Assembly: GCF_031834595.1 (NCBI RefSeq)
Contig: NZ_CP115541.1
Coordinates: 2,288,501-2,352,500 of the forward strand
Length of the DNA: 64,000 bases
Direction of reading: 5' to 3'
From: Stenotrophomonas oahuensis
GTDB lineage: Bacteria > Pseudomonadota > Gammaproteobacteria > Xanthomonadales > Xanthomonadaceae
Shown in pieces: positions 42,199 to 57,185 of the stretch (its first letter is position 1; each line of letters begins with the position of its first letter). The notes under the pieces are model-generated. The model had not been told where the DNA came from. It did no database searches and saw only the letters and a program-made list of their open reading frames with translations. Both the position numbers and the translations under genes were made by a program.

Positions 42199-43383
42199 AT
42201 GTCCAACTCCGCTTCTTCCGGGCACTCCGACCGCGCACTGGCGCTGGCCACCCTGGCCATTCACGGCGGCCAGTCGCCGGACCCGAGCACCGGCGCGGTG
42301 ATGCCGCCGATCTACGCCACCTCGACCTATGCCCAGTCCAGCCCGGGCGAGCACCAGGGCTTTGAGTACTCGCGCACCCACAATCCGACCCGCTTCGCCT
42401 ATGAGCGTTGCGTGGCCAGCCTGGAAGGCGGCAGCCGCGGCTACGCCTTTGCCTCGGGCATGGCCGCCACCTCCACGGTGATGGAACTGCTGGACGCCGG
42501 CAGCCACGTGGTGGCGATGGATGACATCTACGGCGGCACCTTCCGTCTGTTCGAGCGGGTTCGCAAGCGCACCGCCGGCCTGCAGTTCAGCTTCGTCGAC
42601 CTCACCGACCTGGCGGCGCTGGAAGCGGCGATCACGCCGCAGACGAAGATGGTCTGGATTGAAACCCCGACCAACCCGATGCTGAAGATCGTGGACATTG
42701 CCGCGGTCACCGCCATCGCCAAGCGCCATGGCCTTATCGTGGTGGTGGACAACACCTTCGCCTCGCCGATGCTGCAGCGCCCGCTGGAGCTGGGCGCGGA
42801 CCTGGTGCTGCATTCGGCCACCAAGTACCTCAACGGCCATTCGGACATGGTCGGCGGCATGGTGGTGGTCGGCGACAACGCCGAGCTGGCCGAGCAGATG
42901 GCCTTCCTGCAGAACTCGGTGGGTGGCGTGCAGGGCCCGTTCGACAGTTTCCTGGCCCTGCGCGGCCTGAAGACCCTGCCGCTGCGCATGAAGGCGCACT
43001 GCGCCAATGCCCTGGCCCTGGCCCAATGGCTGGAAAAGCACCCGGCCGTTGAAAAGGTGATCTACCCCGGCCTGACCTCGCACCCGCAGCACGAGCTGGC
43101 CACGCGCCAGATGAACGGCTACGGCGGCATTGTGTCGATCGTGCTGAAGGGCGGTTTTGAAGCGGCCAAGTCGTTCTGCGAGAAGACCGAACTGTTCACT
43201 CTGGCCGAGTCGCTCGGCGGGGTGGAAAGCCTGGTCAACCATCCGGCGGTGATGACCCATGCCTCCATTCCGGTTGAGCGCCGTGCACAGCTGGGCATCA
43301 GCGATGCGCTGGTGCGTCTGAGCGTGGGCGTGGAGGACCTGGGGGATCTGCAGGTGGATCTGGAACGGGCGTTGGCGGGCTGA
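42199..43383 (+). CDS. metB: Cystathionine gamma-synthase / gamma-lyase family PLP enzyme
   Basis: A 394-aa fold type I PLP enzyme of the Cys/Met metabolism family. The PLP lysine is Lys209 in LHSATKYLNGHSD. Other family segments are FEYSRTHNPTR, ASGMAA, VDNTFASP, and SLGGVESLVNHPAVMTH. ATG 42199 follows a structured leader; the upstream in-frame TTG at 42166 is unlikely. In xanthomonads this gene is the conserved left boundary of the LPS locus. Synthase versus lyase activity cannot be separated by sequence reading. The neighbouring cystathionine beta-synthase makes lyase function (reverse transsulfuration) plausible. Confidence 0.9.
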   Translation: MSNSASSGHSDRALALATLAIHGGQSPDPSTGAVMPPIYATSTYAQSSPGEHQGFEYSRTHNPTRFAYERCVASLEGGSRGYAFASGMAATSTVMELLDAGSHVVAMDDIYGGTFRLFERVRKRTAGLQFSFVDLTDLAALEAAITPQTKMVWIETPTNPMLKIVDIAAVTAIAKRHGLIVVVDNTFASPMLQRPLELGADLVLHSATKYLNGHSDMVGGMVVVGDNAELAEQMAFLQNSVGGVQGPFDSFLALRGLKTLPLRMKAHCANALALAQWLEKHPAVEKVIYPGLTSHPQHELATRQMNGYGGIVSIVLKGGFEAAKSFCEKTELFTLAESLGGVESLVNHPAVMTHASIPVERRAQLGISDALVRLSVGVEDLGDLQVDLERALAG

Positions 43384-43400
43384 ACACCACGGCCGCTGCC

Positions 43401-44795
43401 ATGAACCCTTCTGACTCCACCCGGCCCTCGGCCCAGGTGCGCCTTTTGGCGTGGCTGCGCGGCCAGGATTGGCTGCGCAGTGCATACCGCGCGCTTCCTC
43501 GCCGAGTGCGCGAAGGTGCGCTGGAACTGCTGACCCGCCGCCTGCGGGCGCGGACGCGTTTCCCGCGCACCGCTGCCTGGCAGGCGTGGCAGCCGCGTGC
43601 CCGTACGCCGGTTGTCCGCGCACAGCCTGCAGATGCCAATCTGCCCGGGGTCAACATTCTGGGCTACATCCACGGACAGTTCGGACTCGCTGAGGCCGCG
43701 CGCGGCTATGCGCGCGCGCTGCTCGACCATGGCGTACCGGTGGCGCTGCGCGACATCGACCTCGACCTGCCGCACGCCTGGGATGACCATGCGCTGGATG
43801 CCTACATCGACAACACCGTCCCGCACCCGGTCAGCATCCTCTTCGTGAACCCGGACTTCCAGGAGCGCGCGCTGCAGGACATCGGCCGCGCCCGGCTCGA
43901 GGGGCGCTACCTGATCGCCTGCTGGTTCTGGGAACTGGAAACGCTGCCCGCGGCATGGATGCCGGCACTGGCACACGTCGACGAGGTGCTGGTCGCGACG
44001 GCCTTCGTCGAGCAGGCGGTAATGCGGGTGACCGACAAGCCGGTGCTTCGCGTACCGATGCCGCTGGGGACTATCGAGGACAGTGGCCTGCAGCGTGCTG
44101 ACTTCGGGCTGCCGGAAGATGCGTTCGTCTTTCTGGTCACCTTCGATTTCAGCTCGCGCATGGAGCGAAAGAACCCGGCAGCGGCCATCCAGGCGTTCCG
44201 CGCAGCGTTTCCGCCGGAGCGTCGCGACGTCCGCCTGCTGGTCAAGAGCAGCAACGGCTATCGCTTCCCGCACTGGATCAAGCAGATCTTCGACCTGGCA
44301 CACGGCGATGACCGCATCATCCTCCGTGACGACGTGATCGACCGCCCGCACCTCAACGCCCTGCAACGCTGCTGCGACGCCTACGTCTCGCTGCACCGTG
44401 CCGAGGGCTTCGGCATGGGCCTGGCCGAATGCATGGCCATAGGCAAGCCGGTCATTGCCACCGCCTGGTCGGGCAACATGGAATTCATGGACCGTGCGTC
44501 CGCTGCGCTGGTGGATTACACCCTGGTGCCGGTGGGCGAGGGCGAGTATCCCGGTGGGGAAGGGCAACGCTGGGCCGACGCCGACGTGGCCCAGGCTGCG
44601 GCGTGGATGCGCCGCCTTGCCGACGATCGCGCCGCCGCAGCCGCACTGGGTGAGGCAGGCCGCCAGCATGTGCAGGCAGTGTTGTCTGCCCAGGCGGCGG
44701 CAAGCCACATCATCGAACGTCTGAACGAACTGCGTGCCACTCCGGTGCGCGTCAAAGAACATCAGCAGGACATTGAAGTACGAGGCTTGCAATGA
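43401..44795 (+). CDS. GT4-family glycosyltransferase (O-antigen synthesis)
   Basis: A 464-aa cytoplasmic glycosyltransferase with a GT-B fold. The N-terminal domain includes NILGYIHGQFGLAEAARGYA. The C-terminal nucleotide-sugar domain includes FLVTFDFSSRMERKNP and the E-x7-E-type motif AEGFGMGLAECMAIGKPV. The start is 17 bases after the metB-like gene, and its stop overlaps wzm by ATGA, so it is the first gene of the O-antigen operon. The likely donor is GDP-D-rhamnose or GDP-mannose given gmd/rmd downstream (inference). It may start or extend the chain. Confidence 0.9.
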   Translation: MNPSDSTRPSAQVRLLAWLRGQDWLRSAYRALPRRVREGALELLTRRLRARTRFPRTAAWQAWQPRARTPVVRAQPADANLPGVNILGYIHGQFGLAEAARGYARALLDHGVPVALRDIDLDLPHAWDDHALDAYIDNTVPHPVSILFVNPDFQERALQDIGRARLEGRYLIACWFWELETLPAAWMPALAHVDEVLVATAFVEQAVMRVTDKPVLRVPMPLGTIEDSGLQRADFGLPEDAFVFLVTFDFSSRMERKNPAAAIQAFRAAFPPERRDVRLLVKSSNGYRFPHWIKQIFDLAHGDDRIILRDDVIDRPHLNALQRCCDAYVSLHRAEGFGMGLAECMAIGKPVIATAWSGNMEFMDRASAALVDYTLVPVGEGEYPGGEGQRWADADVAQAAAWMRRLADDRAAAAALGEAGRQHVQAVLSAQAAASHIIERLNELRATPVRVKEHQQDIEVRGLQ

Positions 44796-45586
44796 ATGAC
44801 ATGATCCGGTCCGTCTGGGCCTACCGATACTTCATCCTCTCGTCGATCAAAAACGAGCTGAGGGTGAGGTTCATCCGCAGCAAGCTGGGCGCGCTGTGGA
44901 TGATCATCCACCCGCTGATGCAGGTGCTCATTTTCGCCACCATCCTGTCCGAGGTGCTTTCGGCCAAGCTGCCGGGCATCGACAACAAGTACGCCTACGC
45001 GCTGTACCTGATGGCCGGTACCCTGTGCTGGAGCATGTTCGCCGAGACGGTGGGCAAGTGCGTGTCGCTGTTCGTGGACAGCGGCAATCTGATGAAGAAG
45101 ATGGCGTTTCCCCGCATCTGCCTGCCGTTGATCGCCGGGGGGACGATGCTGGTGAACAACCTGCTGCTGCTGGTTGCGATCTTCGCTGTATTCGCCGTGC
45201 TGGGGCACTACCCCGAAGCTCAGGCGCTGTGGCTTCCCGTGTTGATGCTGCTCACCCTGTTCTTCGCAATGTCGATCGGGCTGCTGCTGGGCGTGCTGAA
45301 TGTCTTCATGCGTGACATCGGGCAGGTTGTGCCGGTCGTGCTGCAGGCGCTGTTCTGGCTGACGCCGATTGTCTACAACATCAGCATCCTGCCCGAGAAC
45401 GTGCAGAACATCTTCAAGTTGAATCCCTTGTACCCGCTGGTCACCAGCTACCAGAACGTGCTGCTCTACAACCGGCCTCCGGTGTGGGGTGAGCTCGTGT
45501 GGCTGACCGTTGCGGCGGTGGTGTTGGCGTTGGCTTCGCTGGTCATGTTCCGTCGTGCCAGCCCGGAAATGGTGGACGCACTATGA
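44792..45586 (+). CDS. wzm: O-antigen ABC transporter permease Wzm
   Basis: A 264-aa inner-membrane permease of the ABC-2 type with about six helices (LMQVLIFATILSEVLSA; LLLLVAIFAVFAVLGHY; VLMLLTLFFAMSIGLLLGVL; VVLQALFWLTPIVYNI; LVWLTVAAVVLALASLVMF). The preceding ISSIKNELRVRFIRSKLGALW segment is typical of polysaccharide exporters. Together with Wzt it flips the finished lipid-linked polymer to the periplasm. It overlaps its neighbours on both sides by four bases. Confidence 0.93.
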   Translation: MNDMIRSVWAYRYFILSSIKNELRVRFIRSKLGALWMIIHPLMQVLIFATILSEVLSAKLPGIDNKYAYALYLMAGTLCWSMFAETVGKCVSLFVDSGNLMKKMAFPRICLPLIAGGTMLVNNLLLLVAIFAVFAVLGHYPEAQALWLPVLMLLTLFFAMSIGLLLGVLNVFMRDIGQVVPVVLQALFWLTPIVYNISILPENVQNIFKLNPLYPLVTSYQNVLLYNRPPVWGELVWLTVAAVVLALASLVMFRRASPEMVDAL

Positions 45587-46854
45587 GCGGCGAAATGCGG
45601 GTCGAATCGGTAGGCAAGGCTTACCGCGTCTGGGGTAGCGAGTGGATGCGCGCCTTGAGCTGGTTCGGTGTGCCAACCCGTCCGAAAGAGGAGCACTGGG
45701 TGCTGCGGGACGTCTCGTTCAGCATTGCGCCGGGCGAAGCGGTGGGTGTCATTGGTCAGAATGGTGCGGGCAAGAGCACCCTGCTCAAGCTGATTACCGG
45801 AACCGCGCAGCCCACGGAGGGGCGCGTTACGCGTACCGGCCGGGTAGCCGCGATCCTGGAACTGGGCATGGGCTTCAACCCCGACCTGACCGGTCGCCAG
45901 AACGCCTTCCACTCGGCCGGTCTGATGGGCTACACCCAGGAGCAGATCGAGTCGGCGATGCCTGAAATCGAGGCTTTTGCCGAAGTGGGTGACTACTTCG
46001 ACCAACCCGTGCGGACCTACTCCAGCGGTATGCAGGTGCGCGTGGCATTCGCCGTCGCCACCGCATTTACGCCGGACCTGCTGATCGTCGACGAGGCGCT
46101 TTCGGTGGGCGACAGCTACTTCCAGCACAAAAGCTTCGATCGCATGCGCCGGTTCCGCGAGGAGGGCACCTCGATCATGCTGGTGTCGCACAGCCCCGGC
46201 GACGTCAAGGCGCTCTGTGACCGCGTGATCCTGTTGGACAAGGGGCGCGTGCTGAAGGACGGTGCACCCGACGAGGTCATCGACTACTACAACGCGCTCA
46301 TCGCCAAGAAGGAAAACGAACAGCTTGCCGTGCAGCAGCAGCGCAGCAAGTCGGGCTGGGTGACCACGCGCAGCGGCACTGGGCAGGCCAAGGTGGCTGA
46401 GCTGCAGCTGGTGGATCAGGCCACGGGGACGAGTGTTGCCATCGCGTCTGTGGGCCAGCCGCTCCGCCTCATTCTCAAGGCAGATGTGCTGGCGGCCATC
46501 CCCAGCCTGGTGCTGGGCTTCATGCTGCGCGACAAACAGGGCCACGTTGTCTGGGGCAGCAATACCTGGCACAGCGGCCAGGTGCAGAAGAATCTCACCG
46601 CAGGCGAACAGGTCGTTTTCACTCTGGACTTCACCTGCAGCTTGGGCCCGGGTTCCTACTCGGTATCACCGGCGCTGGTCAGTACAGAAACCCATCTTGT
46701 CGACAATTTCGAGTGGGTCGATAACCTGATTGTCTTCGAAGTTCTCAATACGGGCGTTCCGGTGTTCATCGGTTCGAACTGGCTGGATGCCGAATTCTCG
46801 GTGGAGCGCAACATCGGCGCACCGCTGACCGTCCCCGTACAACCGGAGCAGTAA
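45583..46854 (+). CDS. wzt: O-antigen ABC transporter ATPase Wzt with C-terminal carbohydrate-binding domain
   Basis: A 423-aa ATPase. The nucleotide-binding domain has Walker A GQNGAGKST (residues 58-66), signature YSSGMQ (146-151) and Walker B LLIVDEAL. Residues about 285-423 form a beta-rich C-terminal domain (VAELQLVDQATG; LRLILKADVLA; GFMLRDKQGHVVWGSNTW). This type of domain in E. coli O8/O9a Wzt binds the modified non-reducing end of the polymer before export. Its presence implies that chains are capped before transport, and the methyltransferase encoded 7 bases downstream is the natural candidate. Confidence 0.94.
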   Translation: MSGEMRVESVGKAYRVWGSEWMRALSWFGVPTRPKEEHWVLRDVSFSIAPGEAVGVIGQNGAGKSTLLKLITGTAQPTEGRVTRTGRVAAILELGMGFNPDLTGRQNAFHSAGLMGYTQEQIESAMPEIEAFAEVGDYFDQPVRTYSSGMQVRVAFAVATAFTPDLLIVDEALSVGDSYFQHKSFDRMRRFREEGTSIMLVSHSPGDVKALCDRVILLDKGRVLKDGAPDEVIDYYNALIAKKENEQLAVQQQRSKSGWVTTRSGTGQAKVAELQLVDQATGTSVAIASVGQPLRLILKADVLAAIPSLVLGFMLRDKQGHVVWGSNTWHSGQVQKNLTAGEQVVFTLDFTCSLGPGSYSVSPALVSTETHLVDNFEWVDNLIVFEVLNTGVPVFIGSNWLDAEFSVERNIGAPLTVPVQPEQ

Positions 46855-46861
46855 CAGCAGC

Positions 46862-48300
46862 ATGAGCACGTTGATTTCCTACGCGCAGAATTTCGAAGAC
46901 ATCATCCTCTGGCGCGCGCTTTCGCGTGTCGAGGGCGGGCGCTACTTGGACATCGGCGCGCAAAGCCCCGACGTCGATTCGGTGAGCCGCCTGTTCTACG
47001 AACACGGCTGGCGGGGCACGCACGTTGAACCGACGCCGCAGTATGCCGATCTGCTTCGCCAACGCCGGCCAGAAGAGCTGGTGCTACAGATGGCGGTCGG
47101 GGAGACCACCGGCATCCTGCGCTTTTTCGAAATCGTAGGCACCGGGCTGAGCACGGGCGACGAATCCATTGCTGAGGAGCATCGCACCTCCGGCTTCAAG
47201 GTGAATGAACTGCGCGTGCCCTTGGTTACGCTCGACACCGTATTGGAGCAGGTCGGCCCCGGGCCGGTTCACTGGCTCAAGATCGATGTCGAAGGTGCTG
47301 AAAAGCAAGTCGTGGACGGCTGGGTCCACAGTGAAACGCGGCCGTGGGTATTGGTCATTGAAAGTACGCGGCCCTTGACCGCCGAACAGACCCACCATCA
47401 GTGGGAGCCTGCTGTTCTGGCAAAGGGCTACACGTTCGCCTACTTCGACGGACTCAACCGCTTCTACGTCAGCAATGCGCATCCGGAACTGCTGAGCGCT
47501 CTCGCGATCCCGCCCAACGTTTTCGACGAATTCAGCCTGAGCTCCAGCTCCATGTTCTGCGCGCAGGTGAATGTCGCCTATCAACAGCTGGAACAGCATG
47601 GCCAGCGCGAAGTTGCGGAAGTTCGAGCCCAGGAAGGTATTCTCCGTGAAGGGCTGGAATCACAAGTGCTGGCCGCCCACGCCGAGCGCGAGCAGCTTGA
47701 GGCTCGGTTCAAACTGGCCGAGGAGGAAGCAAAGCGGATCGAGGCGGAGCACGCCGGTGTGATCAAGGGGATGGTGCAGGCCCATCGGCAAGCCATCAGC
47801 GATTTTCAGCATGTCGTGTCTGTCGAGGCACTCTCGCTACGCGCCGAGCTTTCCACAAAGACTGAAGAGGCCGAGGCAGGCCGGCAGGCGGCTCACCGAT
47901 GGTGGCTTGCCCACGAGGCGCTGCTTCGCGACCTCCAACAGATCCAGAGCAGTCGTTCCTGGCAGATCACCCGTCCGTTGCGCGCACTGCGCCGACGCCT
48001 GCCATCCGCGGCTCTGGCGCGTACGAAACGCGCCTTGCGCCCGTTAGCGGTACGCGTGTTGCGCACGGTCTTGGCCACGCCAGGGCTGAAGCGGGTCCTC
48101 AAGCCGCTGATCTCACGGGTTCCTTTCCTGTACAAGCGACTGCACGCGCTGGCGGCGCACGAAGCCCTGTTCGACAAGGCCCAGAGCAATCGTGCCGCCC
48201 TCCAAGGCCGGGAACACGACCGGACGACGCTGCACATGGACAAACGCGCGCGTGAGGTTTTCGCTGACCTCAAGCGTGCCCGCAAGGAAGGGGGAGTGGC

Positions 48301-48304
<4 letters not shown>
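46862..48304 (+). CDS. FkbM-family methyltransferase with coiled-coil extension, possible chain terminator
   Basis: A 480-aa protein. Residues 1-215 form an FkbM-type SAM methyltransferase (GGRYLDIGAQSPDVDS; VHWLKIDVEGAEKQV). Residues about 235-345 are a long charged heptad-like coiled coil (VAEVRAQEGILREGLESQ and following). The end is basic and contains QSSRSWQITRPLRAL, a motif seen at the C-terminus of many polysaccharide enzymes. This recalls E. coli WbdD, where a capping methyltransferase is joined to a coiled coil that measures chain length, although WbdD also has a kinase domain that is absent here. Following wzt with a carbohydrate-binding domain strengthens the analogy (inference). 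Confidence 0.88.
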
Positions 48305-53884
<5,580 letters not shown>

Positions 53885-53892
<8 letters not shown>

Positions 53893-56098
53893 CGATGCAC
53901 AGCGTGAGCCGGCTGGGTTGGACCGGACCCCATCTCAGGCCGCTCCAAGCGGAGACTACGTCGACCATCTGATCGGCATGGCGACCCGCCTGGGCAAGGC
54001 GTTGCTCCCGTTGCTGGTGCTCTACAGTGTGACGGCCCTCATCTATTACCTGTTCAAGGGGTACGTGGCCGAGTTTCACTCGGATTCTGCAGTAAAGAAC
54101 CTGCTGGCTGAAGAGGTGATCCGCGAGGGGACGTATTTCCCTCATGACTGGAACTACGTAAATGGGGATCTCTGGGTTCTGTTCGGTCAGACGTTCATCA
54201 TCCCGTTCCTTCCCTTCTTCCCCAACGGATTTGCGCTGCATGGTGTATCTGGGCTGATCTCTTCCTTCATTCTCCTGCTGTCGCTCTGGTGGACGTCAGG
54301 AATGGTGATCGGTTCACGTTGGATGCGCTTGTTCGTGGTCACCATCATCGGTGGTGGGATCTACACACTGATGGCGGAGCACCTGTTTGGTCAGGTTTCC
54401 TACGGCAACGTGCTGTTCCTCTGCACGTTGACGTTGTATAGCGGCTGGCGGCTTCTGGAGTCCGCTGGCCGACGTCGCTTCCTGCTGTGGGGCGGGGCTT
54501 TCGCAGCAATCACCGTGCTGACGTTCTGGGGCAACCCACAGCGCGCAGCGGCATATGATCTTCTTCCGATGCTCGCAGGCATCGCGGCCTGGTCGTGGGG
54601 GCGTAGTGATCTCCTTCAATGGCGCGCAGGAGGCAGGCGCTGGGCAATGTCAGCGGAGCTTCGCCGTGCCCTGCTTGTAGTCGCGATCATGCTTGCCGCC
54701 GCGGCGATCGGGACTGCGCTTCATGCCTACGCCATCTCACAGGTGAATAACGCGTCTGGCGCAGGTTCTGCGCGCTGGTTGTCCTTCGACGGATTCCTCG
54801 CCAACCTCAAGTTCACCCTGCTCGGGATCCTCGGAACCTTTGGGGCCATTCCGTCCGAAGGCACCAATGTAATGTCGCTGCACGGCGTGTATGAAGCCAC
54901 ACGGCTGGTGGCGATACTGATTCTGCTGGTCCTCATTCCCCTGGCGGCAATGAGGTTCTTGAACGGCGCACGGCCAGCCGCTCGTATGTTTGCCGGTGTC
55001 GCAGTGTCGGGGATGCTTTTGTTCGTCTTCCTGCAGGTCACCACCACAACTCCCGACATGAATGGGCCCATTGTTTCGGCCCGCTATATGGTGCCTTCGT
55101 TGGTTTTGTGCGTGTTCCTGGTCGCTGGATATGCCGAACAGATGGGCGTGCGCAGACTGAGTGGTGCGCTGGGTTGGGGGGTCCTGCTGGTCCTCGCAGC
55201 AAGCTTCCTTCATCCCAATAACTCATTCTCAAGGATCTATCGAGGACAGCCGGAGTCCATCCATCAAGTACAGGCGCGTGAATTGTCCAGACGTGGCTTG
55301 TCCTATGGATACGCGACATTCTGGAACGCCAATGTTGTCAGTGTGCTGAGCGAAGGCCAAGTAAAGGTTCGCCCGATCCTTCTGCAGAACGGTGTGCCAC
55401 TGCCCCATCGTCATCTGGCATCAAATGAGTGGTTCCGACCGTCGGCTTGGTCCGGGCGTACGTTCCTCATGCTGAACAACGAGGAGCGAGCGTCACTTGA
55501 CCGATCGCTGCTGGCGCAACTGGTTGGAGAACCGATTGATACGTTCACGATCCGCGATTTTGAAGTGCTCGTGTACCCAATGAACATTGCCGAGCGACTT
55601 CCCGGATGGAATGTTGCGCGGACTCGAGATGGCTCGCTGGCGGCACCGCTGACCGTGCTTTCCCGTCACCAGGTCGGTGAGTTCGAGGGCACGGGGTCGG
55701 GTAGCGGCATACTGCGTGCGCCTGCTGGTCCGTCGGGCTTCCTTCACTTCGGCCCCTATCTGGAAGTGGCAGCAGGCAACTACGAACTGGAAATCCTGGT
55801 AGATGTTCCTGACACTGTCCAGGCGGGATACGTGGAGGTGGCATCCGGGGGCGGTCGCGCCATCCTCGCATCTGCGCCGATTATCGGTCCGACCAAGAAA
55901 GTGTCACTTGCATTCAATGCTGCCAAGGATGAAGAGCTCGTCGAGATCCGCGTGTTTACCAATGGCAAGGTGCCGATGGTGTTGCGCTTCATTTCCTTGA
56001 CGCCCGCAGGTAAGCAGTCATCCCCTGCGACTTTGCCCGCTCCGGCTCCCACTTCGGAGCCCGTGCCGGGCCAGCCGGCGACCAGCGCAAAACAGTAG
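53885..56098 (+). CDS. Polytopic membrane protein, GT-C-like glycosyltransferase candidate
   Basis: A 737-aa membrane protein from ATG 53885 (MTNDAQREPAGLDRT), overlapping rmd by 8 bases. About ten hydrophobic helices occupy residues 35-460 and a soluble beta-rich domain follows to the end (about 570-715: LHFGPYLEVAAGNYELEILV; GYVEVASGGGRAILAS). An acidic FHSDSA segment after the first helix resembles the DxD-like loop of GT-C enzymes. It lies beside a convergent GtrA/GtrB pair and could be the third, sugar-transferring member of a Gtr system. Base composition is atypical, suggesting exchange between strains. No close family was recognised. Confidence 0.8.
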
Positions 56099-56105
56099 GG
56101 AAAGA

Positions 56106-56133
56106 TGCGTGCGCTGAGGAGTCAGCGCACGCA
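56106..56133. terminator. Hairpin at the convergent junction of the O-antigen locus
   Basis: TGCGTGCGCTGA, loop GGAG, TCAGCGCACGCA: a 12-bp perfect stem located 7 bases after the membrane-protein stop. Its right arm includes the stop codon and last codons of the opposing methyltransferase gene. It could stop transcription from both sides, although U-tracts are weak. Confidence 0.7.
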
Positions 56134-56742
56134 GGTCATCACGGCATAGGTGTAAGGAACACGGAGCAGGTCGTGGCGAGGCTCGATGCCACGCTGCTGA
56201 AATCGCGGGGACACCAGGTCAAGATAGCCTTCGCAGTTCCTGACATTCTGGCCGCGGTCCCGCTTGATGAGCTCGCGTGCTATACGTGCCTGACCAGGCA
56301 CGAATGCAGGATCCACGGTGATAAGCCGTCCGCCGGGGGCGAGTCGATCATAGAGACCTTCGATGAGATGGCGTGCGCCATCGTCGTCGAGGTGATGAAG
56401 AACGCCGAAAGAGACCGCTACCTGGCACGGCGGAATTTCATTTGCAGACAGCGCGGTGACGTCAGCGCAGCGGAAGGTTCCTCGATCTCCGAAACGCCGC
56501 TGAGCTGAGTCAATGTAGGACTGGGAGAGGTCAAATCCGAAGTACTGGATTGATCCGGGCAGGAACTTAAGGATCTCTGCCGTACCGCACCCGACATCGA
56601 CGACAACCTGTCCCTCCGAAGCCTTGATGTACTCCTCGCACACGGTGCGGCGGGCGTTGGTGACCCCAAGCGCGCCCTGCAGGCCATCATATGCAATCGG
56701 ATGAGACAAGATGGATCGGATGCCGCTTGTAATCTGTGCCAT
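56122..56742 (-). CDS. Class I SAM-dependent methyltransferase
   Basis: A 206-aa methyltransferase. ATG 56742 has AGGAG seven bases upstream and gives MAQITSGIRSILSHPIAY; the long in-frame extension beyond it is rejected. SAM motifs are VVVDVGCGTAEILKFLP (motif I), YFGFDLSQSYID (motif II), VAVSFGVLHHLDDD and RLAPGGRLITVDP. The small size and location suggest methylation of a sugar in the O antigen or of a lipid-linked precursor, but the acceptor is unknown. It is the last gene of the minus-strand cluster that begins with the epimerase. Confidence 0.88.
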   Translation of the reverse strand: MAQITSGIRSILSHPIAYDGLQGALGVTNARRTVCEEYIKASEGQVVVDVGCGTAEILKFLPGSIQYFGFDLSQSYIDSAQRRFGDRGTFRCADVTALSANEIPPCQVAVSFGVLHHLDDDGARHLIEGLYDRLAPGGRLITVDPAFVPGQARIARELIKRDRGQNVRNCEGYLDLVSPRFQQRGIEPRHDLLRVPYTYAVMTCVR

Positions 56743-56783
56743 GCCGGAACTCCTGGATAGTAGATTCCGAAGTGGCAGCCGAC

Positions 56784-57185
56784 TCACGCGGAGCGTACGA
56801 CCCATCGCGTCATTACAAATGTAAGCGGAATCGTTACTGCAATGCTCACCGCAAGAGCCAGCCACTCCGGTACGTGGATGACTTCTACCGCAACTTTGAT
56901 CAGAAAATATCCTGCTACGAACTGAACTACATAAACAAGCGGAAACAATAGCGCCGCGCGGCGCTTCAATGGCTCGCCGAACACGAAGGTGGCGCTGGAA
57001 TAGTAAGCCAAGGCAATCCCCAGTACGTAGGATGCCACGTAAGCAACTTCGTAAGTCCACCACTGCAGCGCAAGCAAATATGCGCCATAAGTGAAAACCG
57101 CGCAAATGCCTCGAACGAGGATGAATTTTGCGAACTCTTGCACGTTGGCAGACTGTCCATTCCAGAAAGAACTAAGTGAATTCAA
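56784..57185 (-). CDS. GtrA-family membrane protein (flippase-like)
   Basis: A 133-aa protein with four membrane helices (AKFILVRGICAVFTYGAYLL; YEVAYVASYVLGIALAYYS; LLFPLVYVVQFVAGYFLI; WLALAVSIAVTIPLTFVMT) that matches GtrA, thought to flip undecaprenyl-phosphate-linked sugar. I place the start at TTG 57185, overlapping the gtrB-like stop by four bases (TTGA); GTG 57140 is an alternative. The DNA here is the most AT-rich of the locus, which supports recent exchange. Confidence 0.85.
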   Translation of the reverse strand: MNSLSSFWNGQSANVQEFAKFILVRGICAVFTYGAYLLALQWWTYEVAYVASYVLGIALAYYSSATFVFGEPLKRRAALLFPLVYVVQFVAGYFLIKVAVEVIHVPEWLALAVSIAVTIPLTFVMTRWVVRSA

